Shown here: in pieces, positions 45,985 to 54,491 of the stretch
Numbering within the stretch: the first letter of the stretch is position 1
Layout: each line of letters starts with the position of its first letter
Source: Allostella sp. ATCC 35155
GTDB taxonomy: Bacteria > Pseudomonadota > Alphaproteobacteria > ATCC43930 > Allostellaceae
Direction: 5' to 3'
Assembly: GCA_006738865.1 (NCBI GenBank)
Contig: AP019701.1
Location: 4,584,001-4,648,000, forward strand
Length of the DNA stretch: 64,000 nucleotides
Program-made: the position numbers and the translations under genes
The notes under the pieces: generated by a model
What the model was told of the DNA's origin: nothing
Seen by the model: the letters and a program-made list of their open reading frames with translations, nothing else
Databases searched by the model: none

Positions 45985-47405
45985 GACCGTCCCCCGACCG
46001 GCGCGCTGCGCTGCGCGGGAAAGGACAGGGTCGCGGTCGTGCCGACGCCGGGCGCACTCTCGATTGCCAGGTCGCCCTGGTGCTGTTCGATCAGATCCCG
46101 GACGATCGCGATCCCCAGGCCGGGGCCGGCCTCGCGATCGTCGCCCTGCCGGGCCTGGAAATAGGGCTCGCCCAACCGCGCCACCACCTCGGGCGCCATC
46201 CCGCTGCCGGAATCGGCCACGATCACGTCGACGCCGCCGTCGCCGCGCAGCGCCAGGGTGAGATTGACGACGCCGTCGGGGGTGTGACGCACGGCATTGC
46301 CGATCAGCGCCTGCACCATCTGGCGCACCATGCGCGGGTCCGAAACGACCGCCGGCACGCCATCCGGCACGACCACGCTCAGCTGGGTGCGTCCCGCGCG
46401 GGCCGCGGCCTCGAAGCCCACGATCTCGCCGCGCAGCAAGGCGCCGAGATCGACCGGCTCCTCGCGCATCTCTCCGGCGCTGGCCTGGGTCCGGCTCATC
46501 TCCAGCAGGCCCTCGACCAGTTGCAGGAGCTGGCGACCGGCCTGATGGACGAGTGCGGCATATTCCTGATACTTCGGCGATCCCAACGGCCCCAGCACTT
46601 CGGACTCGATGAGTTCGGCATAGCCGAGGACGGCCGACAGCGGGGTCCGCAGGTCGTGGCTCAGCCGCCCGACGAAGCGGGCACGGCTCGCGGTCTCGAC
46701 TTCCAGGCGCTCCTTCGCGCGGCGCAACTCCTCCTGGACGCGCTTCTGCTCGGTGATGTCGGTCCGCATCGACAGCCGCAGCCCGGACGGTGTGTAGGTC
46801 GTACGCAGGAGATCCCACTGGCCCGCTGGCGACAGCCGCTCCGACTCACCCGGACGATGGTCGCGGAACTCGCGCAGGCGGCGCTCGATATACCCTTCCG
46901 GGTCGCGCACGGCCTGGACATCGGCGACGACGCCGGCGGACAGCGTCGCGCGCAGAAGATCCTCGAAGGTCCTGCCGATCAGTCCGCCGTCGTCGCCGTG
47001 GTTCCCGTAGCGCTGATGAAAGGCGGCATTGCCGAACCGGTAGCGCTCTGCCCGGTCGTAGACCGCAAGCGAACTGCCGAGATGGTCGAGCGCCTCGTGC
47101 AGCAGATGCGCCTCGTCCTGGCGCACGAGGTGCAGCGTGTCGCCGCCCAGCAGATAGGAGCGCACGGCGAAATGCGGCAGCTCCCGAAGCCGGGCCAGGG
47201 TGGCCGCCGGCGCCTCCTCCGGCGCCTGCACCAGCCGGCGCCACACGGCATTGGCATAGACCAGCCGACCGGAGGGCGCCTCCAGGGCGACGCCCTCGAT
47301 GACGCGGTCGAGCAGGTCGGCCAGCGGCACGCCGCCGGCCCGGTCGGCTGCCCCTTCGGAGCAACCATCCTGCCCGGCATCGGTATGGCCGTCGGCGTTC
47401 GCCAT
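45981..47405 (-). CDS. PAS-domain sensor histidine kinase, copy 3
   Basis: A 474-aa soluble kinase, first of the three. PAS-like segment at about 30-65 (RVIEGVALEAPSGRLVYANA), PAS_7-type domain at about 105-225 (SSLAVYDRAERYRFGNAAFH), linker, HisKA with His250 in VGRLSHDLRTPLSAVLGYAE, and HATPase with LIGNAVRHTPDG, VADSGSGMAPE and GPGLGIAIVRDLIEQ. The Gly-Ser in place of Asn-Gly in the second motif (ADSGSG) is a mild deviation. 69 bp after the D-aminoacylase gene, so possibly one transcript. Confidence 0.92.
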   Translation of the reverse strand: MANADGHTDAGQDGCSEGAADRAGGVPLADLLDRVIEGVALEAPSGRLVYANAVWRRLVQAPEEAPAATLARLRELPHFAVRSYLLGGDTLHLVRQDEAHLLHEALDHLGSSLAVYDRAERYRFGNAAFHQRYGNHGDDGGLIGRTFEDLLRATLSAGVVADVQAVRDPEGYIERRLREFRDHRPGESERLSPAGQWDLLRTTYTPSGLRLSMRTDITEQKRVQEELRRAKERLEVETASRARFVGRLSHDLRTPLSAVLGYAELIESEVLGPLGSPKYQEYAALVHQAGRQLLQLVEGLLEMSRTQASAGEMREEPVDLGALLRGEIVGFEAAARAGRTQLSVVVPDGVPAVVSDPRMVRQMVQALIGNAVRHTPDGVVNLTLALRGDGGVDVIVADSGSGMAPEVVARLGEPYFQARQGDDREAGPGLGIAIVRDLIEQHQGDLAIESAPGVGTTATLSFPAQRSAPVGGRS

Positions 47406-47474
47406 CCGGTCATTGTGCCGCCGTCCGCCCCGGCCGTCGACCGGCTTGGAGCCGGCGACGACAGAAGCCGGAGA

Positions 47475-48932
47475 TCAGCTCGCCCGTTGCAGTTCCTGCC
47501 GGCGCAGGAGGCGGCCCGGACGCGCTCCGGTAGAGGCGCCATCGGCCCACACCGCCGTTCCGTTGACGAAGACGCAATCGATGCCCTCCGCCGGCGTCGC
47601 GGGCTTCTCGAAGGTCGCCGAGTCGATCACCGTCGCGGGATCGAAGACCGTGATGTCGGCATGGGCGCCGACCGCGATCCGGCCGCGGCCCGAGAGGCGG
47701 AACCGCTCGGCCGGCAGGGACGTCATGCGCCGCACCGCCTCCTCCAGCGGAAACAGGCCAACATCCCGCGCATAGTGGCCGAGCACGCGCGGGAAGGTGC
47801 CCCACAGCCGCGGGTGCGGGTGGCTGTCGTGCGGCAGCCCGTCGGAGGCGACGATGGTGTGCGGATAGGACAGGATCCGGCGGACGTCCGCCTCGTCCAT
47901 CATGAAATAGATGGCGCCGGCCGGGTTGAGGCGGTCGACGGCCTCGATCTGGCTGATGCCCCATTCCGCGGCGATGTCGGCGAGATCGCGGCCGCTGACT
48001 TCCGGATGCTTCGTCGACCAGGTGACCATGACGCGGCTGGAGCGTTCGAGCCGGCTCGAATCCAGCACGGTCGACGCGGCGACGTAGGGATAGCAGTCGA
48101 GCCCGATATCCTGCTCGCCCTGGGTGCGGTCGATCAGCGCCAGGGTTTCCTCGGAGCGGCCGAAGTTCGGCTTTCCGATCACCTTGTGGTGGCTGACGAT
48201 CGCCCGCACCCCCGCCTCGCGCCCGATGCGGAAGGTCTCGTGCAGGGAGTCCATCACCCCCTCGCCCTCGTCGCGCATGTGGGTGGCGTAGAGCGCGCCG
48301 GCCGGCTGCAGCAGCTCGGCCAGCGCGATCACCTCCTCCGTCGGGGCGGCGTTGGCGGGGCGGTAGAAGAGGCCGGTCGACATGCCGATGGCACCCGCCT
48401 CCAGCCCTTCCGCCAGGCGCTCCTTCATCGCCGCGATCTCCGGTTCGGTCGCGGGCCGCATCAGGTCGTCCATGGCACCGACGCGCAGCGTGCCGTGACC
48501 GACGAGGCAGGCGGCATTCACGGCCGCCGGGGCGGCATCGACCGCCGCCATGTAGTCGGCCATGCGCGGGAAGCGATACCACTCCTGATCGCCCAGCAGG
48601 TCGAGCGGCGGCGGCGGCCGGCGGTCGATCGCCAGCGGCGACAGGCTGACGCCGCAATTGCCCACCACGACCGTCGTGACGCCCTGGCTCGTCTTCATCG
48701 CCATGTCGGGATTGGACAAGAGGGCCCGGTCGTCGTGGGTATGCACGTCGATGAAACCCGGCGCCACCGCCTTGCCCGTCGCATCATGGACCGCGTCGGC
48801 GCTCGCGCCCGAGAGGTCGCCGACGGCGGCGATGCGGTCGCCGATCACGCCGACATCGGCCGGGCGGCCGGCAGCGCCGGTGCCGTCATAGAGGGTGCCG
48901 CCGCGGACGATGAGGTCGAAGTGCTGGGTCAT
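47475..48932 (-). CDS. N-acyl-D-amino-acid deacylase (D-aminoacylase)
   Basis: Amidohydrolase-superfamily zinc enzyme removing acyl groups from N-acyl-D-amino acids, 485 aa. Starts FDLIVRGGTLYDGTGAAGRP; metal HxH in APGFIDVHTHDDRALL; MSTGLFYRPANAAPTEEV, a D-aminoacylase hallmark; VSHHKVIGKPNFG; DCYPYVAAST; and the C-terminal metal Asp in IVASDGLPHDSHPHPRLWG. 42 bp after glpD on the same strand. With the D-carbamoylase and M20 enzymes it adds to a D- and N-substituted amino-acid degradation theme. Confidence 0.92.
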   Translation of the reverse strand: MTQHFDLIVRGGTLYDGTGAAGRPADVGVIGDRIAAVGDLSGASADAVHDATGKAVAPGFIDVHTHDDRALLSNPDMAMKTSQGVTTVVVGNCGVSLSPLAIDRRPPPPLDLLGDQEWYRFPRMADYMAAVDAAPAAVNAACLVGHGTLRVGAMDDLMRPATEPEIAAMKERLAEGLEAGAIGMSTGLFYRPANAAPTEEVIALAELLQPAGALYATHMRDEGEGVMDSLHETFRIGREAGVRAIVSHHKVIGKPNFGRSEETLALIDRTQGEQDIGLDCYPYVAASTVLDSSRLERSSRVMVTWSTKHPEVSGRDLADIAAEWGISQIEAVDRLNPAGAIYFMMDEADVRRILSYPHTIVASDGLPHDSHPHPRLWGTFPRVLGHYARDVGLFPLEEAVRRMTSLPAERFRLSGRGRIAVGAHADITVFDPATVIDSATFEKPATPAEGIDCVFVNGTAVWADGASTGARPGRLLRRQELQRAS

Positions 48933-48974
48933 GCCGGAACTCGCTGAAGAGGGATTCGGAAGGTCGGGATCGGC

Positions 48975-50459
48975 TCAGGCCATGTGCTGCGCGACGTCCT
49001 CGCGCTCGGCCGGTGTCAGGTGGAGGCCCTCCTTGGTGCGTCGCCACAACACGTCGTCGGCCATCTCCGCCCATTCGGCCCGGCGCAGGCGGTCGATCTC
49101 GCGCGCATAGAGGCCGGCGCCGAAGTGCCGGCCGAGGTCGCCCGGGGTCTTCGCATCGCCCAGCACGTCCGAGACCATCGCGCCATGGCGGCGGGCCAGG
49201 CGCCGCAGCCAGGCGGCGTCGAGGCCGGGATGGCGGCGGGCGAGCGCCGCACAGAAGCCGTCGAAGTCGCCGCCGTCGATCGCCCCGCCCGGCAGGGAAG
49301 ACCCCGCCGTCCAGGCCGGCTTCAGGTCGGGCAGGACGGTTCCGAGCTTTTCCATCGCATGCTCGGCCAGCCGGCGGTAGGTGGTGATCTTGCCCCCGAA
49401 GACATGCAGGGCCGGCGCCTCGCCGCCCTCCGCCTCCAGCTTGAGGACATAGTCGCGGGTGACGGCCGACGGATTGGCGGTGCCGTCGTCATAGAGCGGC
49501 CGGACGCCGGCATAGGTCCAGACGACGTCCGCAGGCGTGAGCGCACGGGCGAGATAGCGCGAGGCGGCGGCGCAGAGATAGGCGATCTCGTCCGCACTCG
49601 CCGCGACGCCGCCGGGGTCGCCCGCGAACGTCACGTCGGTGGTCCCGATCAGCGAGAAGCGGCCTTCGTAGGGGATGACGAAGACGACCCGACGATCCTC
49701 GTTCTGGAGGATGAGGGCATGGTCGCCGTCATGAACCCGCGGCACCACGATGTGGCTGCCCTTGATGTGGCGCAGGGGCGGCATCCGGTTGCCGCCCATG
49801 ACGCCGCCAGCCACGCGGTCGGCCCAGGGGCCGGCGGCATTGACCAGGATGCGGGCCGCGGCGACGGACTCCGCGCCGTCACGGCGGCGGCGCAGCCGCA
49901 GTTCCCACAGCGGCCCCGAACGCCGCGCGGACACGCATTCGGTGCGGGTGCGCACGTCCGCGCCGAGGCGCTGCGCGTCCATCGCGTTCAGGACCACCAG
50001 CCGGGCGTCGTCGACCCAGCAGTCGGAATAGACGAAGCCCTTCGCCAGTTCCGGCCGCAGCCCGGCGCCGAAGGCGCTCTTTCGCAGGTTCACGCCGCGC
50101 GAACCCGGCAGGGTCCGGCGGCCGCCGAGATGGTCGTAGAGGAAGAGGCCGGCGCGGATCATCCAGGCCGGCCGCAGGTGGGGCTCGTGCGGCAGCGCGA
50201 AGCGCAGCGGCCAGATGATGTGCGGGGCCATCGCCAGCAGCACCTCGCGCTCGGCCAGCGCCTCGCGCACCAGCCGGAACTCGTAATGCTCCAGATAGCG
50301 CAGGCCGCCATGGATGAGCTTGCTCGATGCCGAGGACGTCGCCCGCGCGAGATCGTCGGCCTCGACCAGCAGCACCTTCAGTCCGCGTCCGGCCGCGTCA
50401 CGCGCGATGCCCGCGCCGTTGATCCCGCCGCCGACGATCGCGAGGTCGAAGGCGGTCAC
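48975..50459 (-). CDS. glpD: Glycerol-3-phosphate dehydrogenase (GlpD-type)
   Basis: FAD enzyme oxidising glycerol-3-phosphate at the membrane, feeding electrons to quinone; 494 aa. FAD loop LAIVGGGINGAGIARDAAGR, then ATSSASSKLIHGGLRYLEHYEF, RHIKGSHIVVPRVH, SLIGTTDVTF, and a C-terminal domain with HVFGGKITTYRRLAEHA. GTG start (V-T-A-F-D) inferred, since no ATG is near and the frame upstream is implausible. Transcribed divergently from the polyamine-type transporter with 90 bp between. No glpFK genes are in the window. Confidence 0.93.
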   Translation of the reverse strand: MTAFDLAIVGGGINGAGIARDAAGRGLKVLLVEADDLARATSSASSKLIHGGLRYLEHYEFRLVREALAEREVLLAMAPHIIWPLRFALPHEPHLRPAWMIRAGLFLYDHLGGRRTLPGSRGVNLRKSAFGAGLRPELAKGFVYSDCWVDDARLVVLNAMDAQRLGADVRTRTECVSARRSGPLWELRLRRRRDGAESVAAARILVNAAGPWADRVAGGVMGGNRMPPLRHIKGSHIVVPRVHDGDHALILQNEDRRVVFVIPYEGRFSLIGTTDVTFAGDPGGVAASADEIAYLCAAASRYLARALTPADVVWTYAGVRPLYDDGTANPSAVTRDYVLKLEAEGGEAPALHVFGGKITTYRRLAEHAMEKLGTVLPDLKPAWTAGSSLPGGAIDGGDFDGFCAALARRHPGLDAAWLRRLARRHGAMVSDVLGDAKTPGDLGRHFGAGLYAREIDRLRRAEWAEMADDVLWRRTKEGLHLTPAEREDVAQHMA

Positions 50460-50549
50460 GAAATGCCGGCCATTGTCATGGGCGCGCAACCGACGGCTGC
50501 TAAGGGGGCGTCTCCGCCCGGTTCGGGCTGTCGGCAGTGGAGGTGCATC

Positions 50550-51701
50550 ATGTCGCGTCAGCGTTACGTCTTCGGCAAGGGCCCGTCCCGGCGTGCCGTG
50601 CTCAAGGCCGCAGCGACGACCGGTGCGATGGTCGGTCTGGCTCCGTGGATCGCGCGGGAAGCGCTGTCCTCGTCCGGAAGCCTCGATCTCTACACCTGGG
50701 GCGACTACGTCTACCCCGAAATGGTCAGCGATTTCGAGAAGAAGACCGGCATCAAGGTCAAGCTCTCCACCTACGGCACCAACGACGAGGTGTTCAACAA
50801 GATGCGCGCGGCCGGCGGCCAGGGCTTCGACATCATCATGCCCTCGGTGACCCGCGTTCCGAACTATCTCGATTATGAGCTGCTGCAGCCGATCGACGAG
50901 AAGAAGGTCAACATCGCGGGCGTCATCCCGTCGATGTGGAAGGCGTCCGAAGGGCTCGGCGGCGTCGACAAGGGCAAGCGCTACGCCTGCCCCTTCAACT
51001 GGGGCACCGAGGCACTCTGCATCGACACCTCCAAGGTCAAGCTGGCCTACGGCGAGGCCTCCTACGGCTCGCTGTGGGATCCGGCCGTGAAGGGCAAGGT
51101 CACCATCCGCACCCATTCCGGGATGCTGGGCATGGGCCTCTTCCTCGATGCGACGGGACAGGTCGCCTCGAACCGGATGCGCGACACCTACAAGGACGAG
51201 GCGTCGATGCGGAAGGTCTACGACCAGATCGCCAAGTTCGCCTGCGACAAGCGCGCCTGGATCGCGCGCTTCTGGAACAACGCCCAGGAGACCGAAGCCG
51301 CCTTCAAGCAGGAGGGCTGCGTCCTCGGCCAGACCTGGGACGGGCCCGCCATGCGCATGCGCACCGAGACCAAGGGGCGCATCACCTATCTCGCCCCCAA
51401 GGAAGGCGCGCTCACCTGGATGGATTCGATGGCGATCCCCAAGGGTGCGCGCAACGTCGAGCAGGCCTATGCCTGGATGAACTGGTACTACACGCCGGAA
51501 GCGGCCGCGATCCACATCCGCAAGTCCGGCTACAACAGCTGCGCGGCGGGTGCCGACAAGCTGGCGGGAGACGCCTATGCCGCCAACTTCGCCGCCGCCT
51601 ATCCCGGCAACGCGATCGAGAACCTGTGGTGGTATCCGGCCGAGCCGGCCTGGTTCGTGGCCGCGCGGACGGAGTACCGCGACCGCCTGATGGCCTGCTG
51701 A
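50550..51701 (+). CDS. Spermidine/putrescine-type ABC transporter substrate-binding protein
   Basis: Periplasmic receptor of the PotD/F type, 383 aa. The N-terminus has a twin-arginine signal (PSRRAVLKAAATTGAMVG), suggesting Tat export of a folded protein, unlike most PotD. Core: LDLYTWGDYVYPEMVSDFEK, DIIMPSVTRVPNYLDYELLQ and VGT-like CPFNWGTEALCIDTSKV. GTGGAGGTG precedes the start. Followed by ATPase and two permeases, a complete potD-A-B-C order. Ligand could be polyamine, an amine or an opine-type compound; not decidable. Confidence 0.9.
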   Translation: MSRQRYVFGKGPSRRAVLKAAATTGAMVGLAPWIAREALSSSGSLDLYTWGDYVYPEMVSDFEKKTGIKVKLSTYGTNDEVFNKMRAAGGQGFDIIMPSVTRVPNYLDYELLQPIDEKKVNIAGVIPSMWKASEGLGGVDKGKRYACPFNWGTEALCIDTSKVKLAYGEASYGSLWDPAVKGKVTIRTHSGMLGMGLFLDATGQVASNRMRDTYKDEASMRKVYDQIAKFACDKRAWIARFWNNAQETEAAFKQEGCVLGQTWDGPAMRMRTETKGRITYLAPKEGALTWMDSMAIPKGARNVEQAYAWMNWYYTPEAAAIHIRKSGYNSCAAGADKLAGDAYAANFAAAYPGNAIENLWWYPAEPAWFVAARTEYRDRLMAC

Positions 51702-51748
51702 GCCAAGGGAGGCGGGAGGGCTTCGCCGGTCCTCCCGCCGCTCGACCG

Positions 51749-52825
51749 ATGGTCGCAGCAGTCACCCTCGACAGCCTGACGGTGCGCTTCGGACGCGTCG
51801 CCGCGGTCGACGACGTCAGCCTCGACATCCGGCCGGGCGAGTTCTTCACCCTGCTGGGGCCGTCCGGCTGCGGCAAGACGACCCTGTTGCGCTGCCTCGC
51901 CGGCTTCGTCCAGCCGACGGCCGGGCGCGTGGCGATCGGCGGCCGCGACATGAACGGGGTCGGCCCGAACCAGCGGCCGACCGCGCTCATCTTCCAGAGC
52001 CTCGCGCTCTTCCCGCTGATGAGCGTCGCCGACAATATCGCCTTCGGGCTGGAGGTGCGGGGCATGGACCGCGCGACGCGGCACGCGCGTGTCGAGGCCC
52101 TCCTCGACCTGATCGCACTGCCCGGCATGGGCCAGCGCCGCGTCGACGAGCTGTCGGGCGGGCAGCGCCAGCGCGTGGCGATCGCGCGCGCGCTCGCGGT
52201 CGAGCCCGCCGTCCTGCTGCTCGACGAGCCGCTCTCCGCCCTCGACCTCAAGCTGCGCCAGCACATGCGGGCCGAGCTGCGCGCGCTGCAGCAGCGCACC
52301 GGCATCACCTTCGTCTACATCACCCACGACCAGGGCGAGGCGCTCGCCATGTCCGACCGGGTCGGCGTGATGGCCAACGGCCGGCTGGAGCAGGTGGCGG
52401 AGCCGGGCGACATCTATGCCAGCCCGGCGACCCCCTTCGTCGCCCGCTTCGTCGGCGAAACCAACGCCATACCGGGCCGGGTGGTGGCGATCGACGGCGG
52501 CCAGGCGGTGCTGGAGACGCCGTTCGGACGGTTGACCGGCCGGTCCGGCGCGGATCTCGCGGTCGGCACCATGGCGACCCTGTTCCTGAGACCGGAACGG
52601 CTGCGCACCGGGCCGCCGCCATGGAGCGCCCAGCTGGTCCGCGGGACGCTCGAACGGACGGAGTTCGAAGGCGCGGCGACGACGCTGTTCGCCAGCGCCG
52701 CGGACGGGATCCGCCTCGTCTGCCAGGTCGCGAGCCATGCCGCAGTGCCGCCCGCCACCGGCACCGAGATCACCTTCTTCTACGCGCCGTCCGACGCCCT
52801 GGTCCTCGCCGAGCAGCCGGCATGA
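51749..52825 (+). CDS. Polyamine-type ABC transporter ATPase (PotA-like)
   Basis: A 358-aa ATPase of the PotA/CysA type with a C-terminal TOBE domain. Walker A LLGPSGCGKTTLLRCLAGF, Q-loop ALIFQSLALFPLMSVADNIA, signature [17 protein letters not shown], Walker B LLLDEPLSALDLK, H-loop YITHDQGEALAMSDRV; TOBE around ETNAIPGRVVAIDGGQAVL. ATG at 51749, 47 bp after the binding-protein gene; the stop overlaps the next start by four bases. Confidence 0.94.
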   Translation: MVAAVTLDSLTVRFGRVAAVDDVSLDIRPGEFFTLLGPSGCGKTTLLRCLAGFVQPTAGRVAIGGRDMNGVGPNQRPTALIFQSLALFPLMSVADNIAFGLEVRGMDRATRHARVEALLDLIALPGMGQRRVDELSGGQRQRVAIARALAVEPAVLLLDEPLSALDLKLRQHMRAELRALQQRTGITFVYITHDQGEALAMSDRVGVMANGRLEQVAEPGDIYASPATPFVARFVGETNAIPGRVVAIDGGQAVLETPFGRLTGRSGADLAVGTMATLFLRPERLRTGPPPWSAQLVRGTLERTEFEGAATTLFASAADGIRLVCQVASHAAVPPATGTEITFFYAPSDALVLAEQPA

Positions 52826-53706
52826 ACGGGCTCGCGGCGCGCTATGGCTGGCCGCTGGCCGCCATCTGCCTGGCGCTGGTCGCGGCCTGGCTCGCGCTCC
52901 TGATCCTGCTGCCGCAACTCATGATGTTCGAGTTCTCGCTGCGGCCCAACCTCCTGCCGCGGCAGCTCGGCGGGCCGGAGGATGTCCGCAGCCTCGCGAA
53001 CTATGCCCGCCTGTTCGGCAACCCGATCCATCTCGGGATCTTCCTGCAGACCATCTGGGCCAGCAGCCTGGTGACGGTCGTCGTCCTTGCCGTCTGCTAT
53101 CCGATCGCTTTCTACCTGGCACAGGTCGCCCGCGGCCGGCAGGCGGCGCTGCTGTTCGTGGCGCTGGTCGTCCCCTTCTGGGTGAACGAGATCCTGCGCG
53201 CCTTCGCCTGGCTGATCCTGCTCGCCCGCAACGGGCTCGTGAACCGCCTGCTGATCGATGCGGGGCTGATCGCCGAGCCGCTGCCGCTGCTGGGCGGGAC
53301 CGGCTCGGTCCTGCTCGGGATGGTCTATGCCTACGTCCTCTTCATGGTGTTCCCGCTCTACAACGCCATCGAATCCCTCGAACGCCAGCAGATCGAAGCG
53401 GCACGCGACCTCGGCGCGCCATGGTGGCGCATCCACTGGCGCGTGGTGCTGCCGCACGCCAAGCCCGGGATCGCCGTCGGCTGCATCATGACCTTCATGC
53501 TGGCGGCCGGCAGCTATGCGGTGCCGATGCTGCTGGGCGGGGTGCGCAGCCGCTGGTTCACCGAGGTCATCTACACGTGGTTCTTCGAGGGGGCGAACTG
53601 GAACCAGGGCGCGGCCTACGCCTTCGTGCTGCTGCTGCTGTGCATCCTGTTCATCTTCGCGATGATGCGGATCTTCCGGGTGCGCGTCTCGGATATCGGC
53701 CGATGA
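52822..53706 (+). CDS. Polyamine-type ABC transporter permease (PotB-like)
   Basis: A 294-aa, six-helix inner-membrane permease. MNGLAARYGWPLAAICLALV starts helix 1; LVVPFWVNEILRAFAWLILL and SLERQQIEAARDLGAPWWRI (the EAA loop that docks on the ATPase) are typical of PotB/PotH. Overlaps the ATPase gene and the next permease gene by four bases each (ATGA), suggesting coupled translation of the membrane complex. Confidence 0.93.
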   Translation: MNGLAARYGWPLAAICLALVAAWLALLILLPQLMMFEFSLRPNLLPRQLGGPEDVRSLANYARLFGNPIHLGIFLQTIWASSLVTVVVLAVCYPIAFYLAQVARGRQAALLFVALVVPFWVNEILRAFAWLILLARNGLVNRLLIDAGLIAEPLPLLGGTGSVLLGMVYAYVLFMVFPLYNAIESLERQQIEAARDLGAPWWRIHWRVVLPHAKPGIAVGCIMTFMLAAGSYAVPMLLGGVRSRWFTEVIYTWFFEGANWNQGAAYAFVLLLLCILFIFAMMRIFRVRVSDIGR

Positions 53707-54491
53707 CCGCCGACCGGCTGGCGCAGGTCGCGATCCGCGGCTACCTCGCGCTCTTCTTCGCCTACCTCTTCCTGCCGCTCGGCGTCCTGGTCGGCGCCGC
53801 CTTCAACGCCAGCCGCTACCCGACCCTGGTTCCCTGGGAAGGTCTCACGGGCCAGTGGTTCGCCGACCTCCTGGCCGACCGGCTGATGGGCGAGGCGGCG
53901 TGGAACAGCCTCGTCGTCGGGCTGGGGGTCGTCGCCGTCTCGGTGCCCGTCGGCACGGCCGGCGCGCTCGTGCTCTCCAGCCTCCATGCCCGCGCCCGCA
54001 CGCTCCTCTACGGGTTCCTCGTCTCGCCGATCCTGACGCCGGGGGTCATCATCGGGATCGCAACCCTGATCTTCTGGAACCGCGCCTTCGGCGTGCCGGG
54101 CGGACTCATGCTGACCGTCGTCGCCCAATCGAGCTTCATCGCCGCCTACTGCATGCTGCTGGTGCTGGCGCGGCTGGAGCGCTTCGACCGGGCACAGGAG
54201 GAGGCGGCCCTCTCGCTCGGGGCAAGCCGCCTCCAGGTCTTCCGGCGGATCACCCTGCCGTTCCTGGCGCCGGCGCTCTATGCCGGCGCCTTCATCGCCT
54301 TCCTTCAATCGTTCGAGAACTTCAACACGACGCTCTTCGTCGTCGGAACAGACACCACCCTGCCGATCCGCCTCGCCAGCATGGTGCGGCAGACGATGTC
54401 GCCTTCGGTGAATGCGCTGGCGGTGATCCTGATCGCCACCACCGTCGCCGCCGCCGCTGCCTACGAGGTGCTGCGCCGGCGCGGCCGCTGA
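53703..54491 (+). CDS. Polyamine-type ABC transporter permease (PotC-like)
   Basis: A 262-aa, six-helix permease. Segments YLALFFAYLFLPLGVLVGAA, SPILTPGVIIGIATLIFW and the EAA loop DRAQEEAALSLGASRLQVFR are typical of PotC/PotI. Starts inside the previous stop (ATGA). Its last 31 bp overlap, antisense, the 3' end of the methyltransferase gene. Confidence 0.93.
   Translation: MTADRLAQVAIRGYLALFFAYLFLPLGVLVGAAFNASRYPTLVPWEGLTGQWFADLLADRLMGEAAWNSLVVGLGVVAVSVPVGTAGALVLSSLHARARTLLYGFLVSPILTPGVIIGIATLIFWNRAFGVPGGLMLTVVAQSSFIAAYCMLLVLARLERFDRAQEEAALSLGASRLQVFRRITLPFLAPALYAGAFIAFLQSFENFNTTLFVVGTDTTLPIRLASMVRQTMSPSVNALAVILIATTVAAAAAYEVLRRRGR

Noticed and set aside
46080-48947. A 955-codon plus-strand frame opposite histidine kinase copy 3 and the D-aminoacylase
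   Set aside because: Low-complexity antisense translation without domains; the minus-strand genes have clear catalytic motifs throughout.
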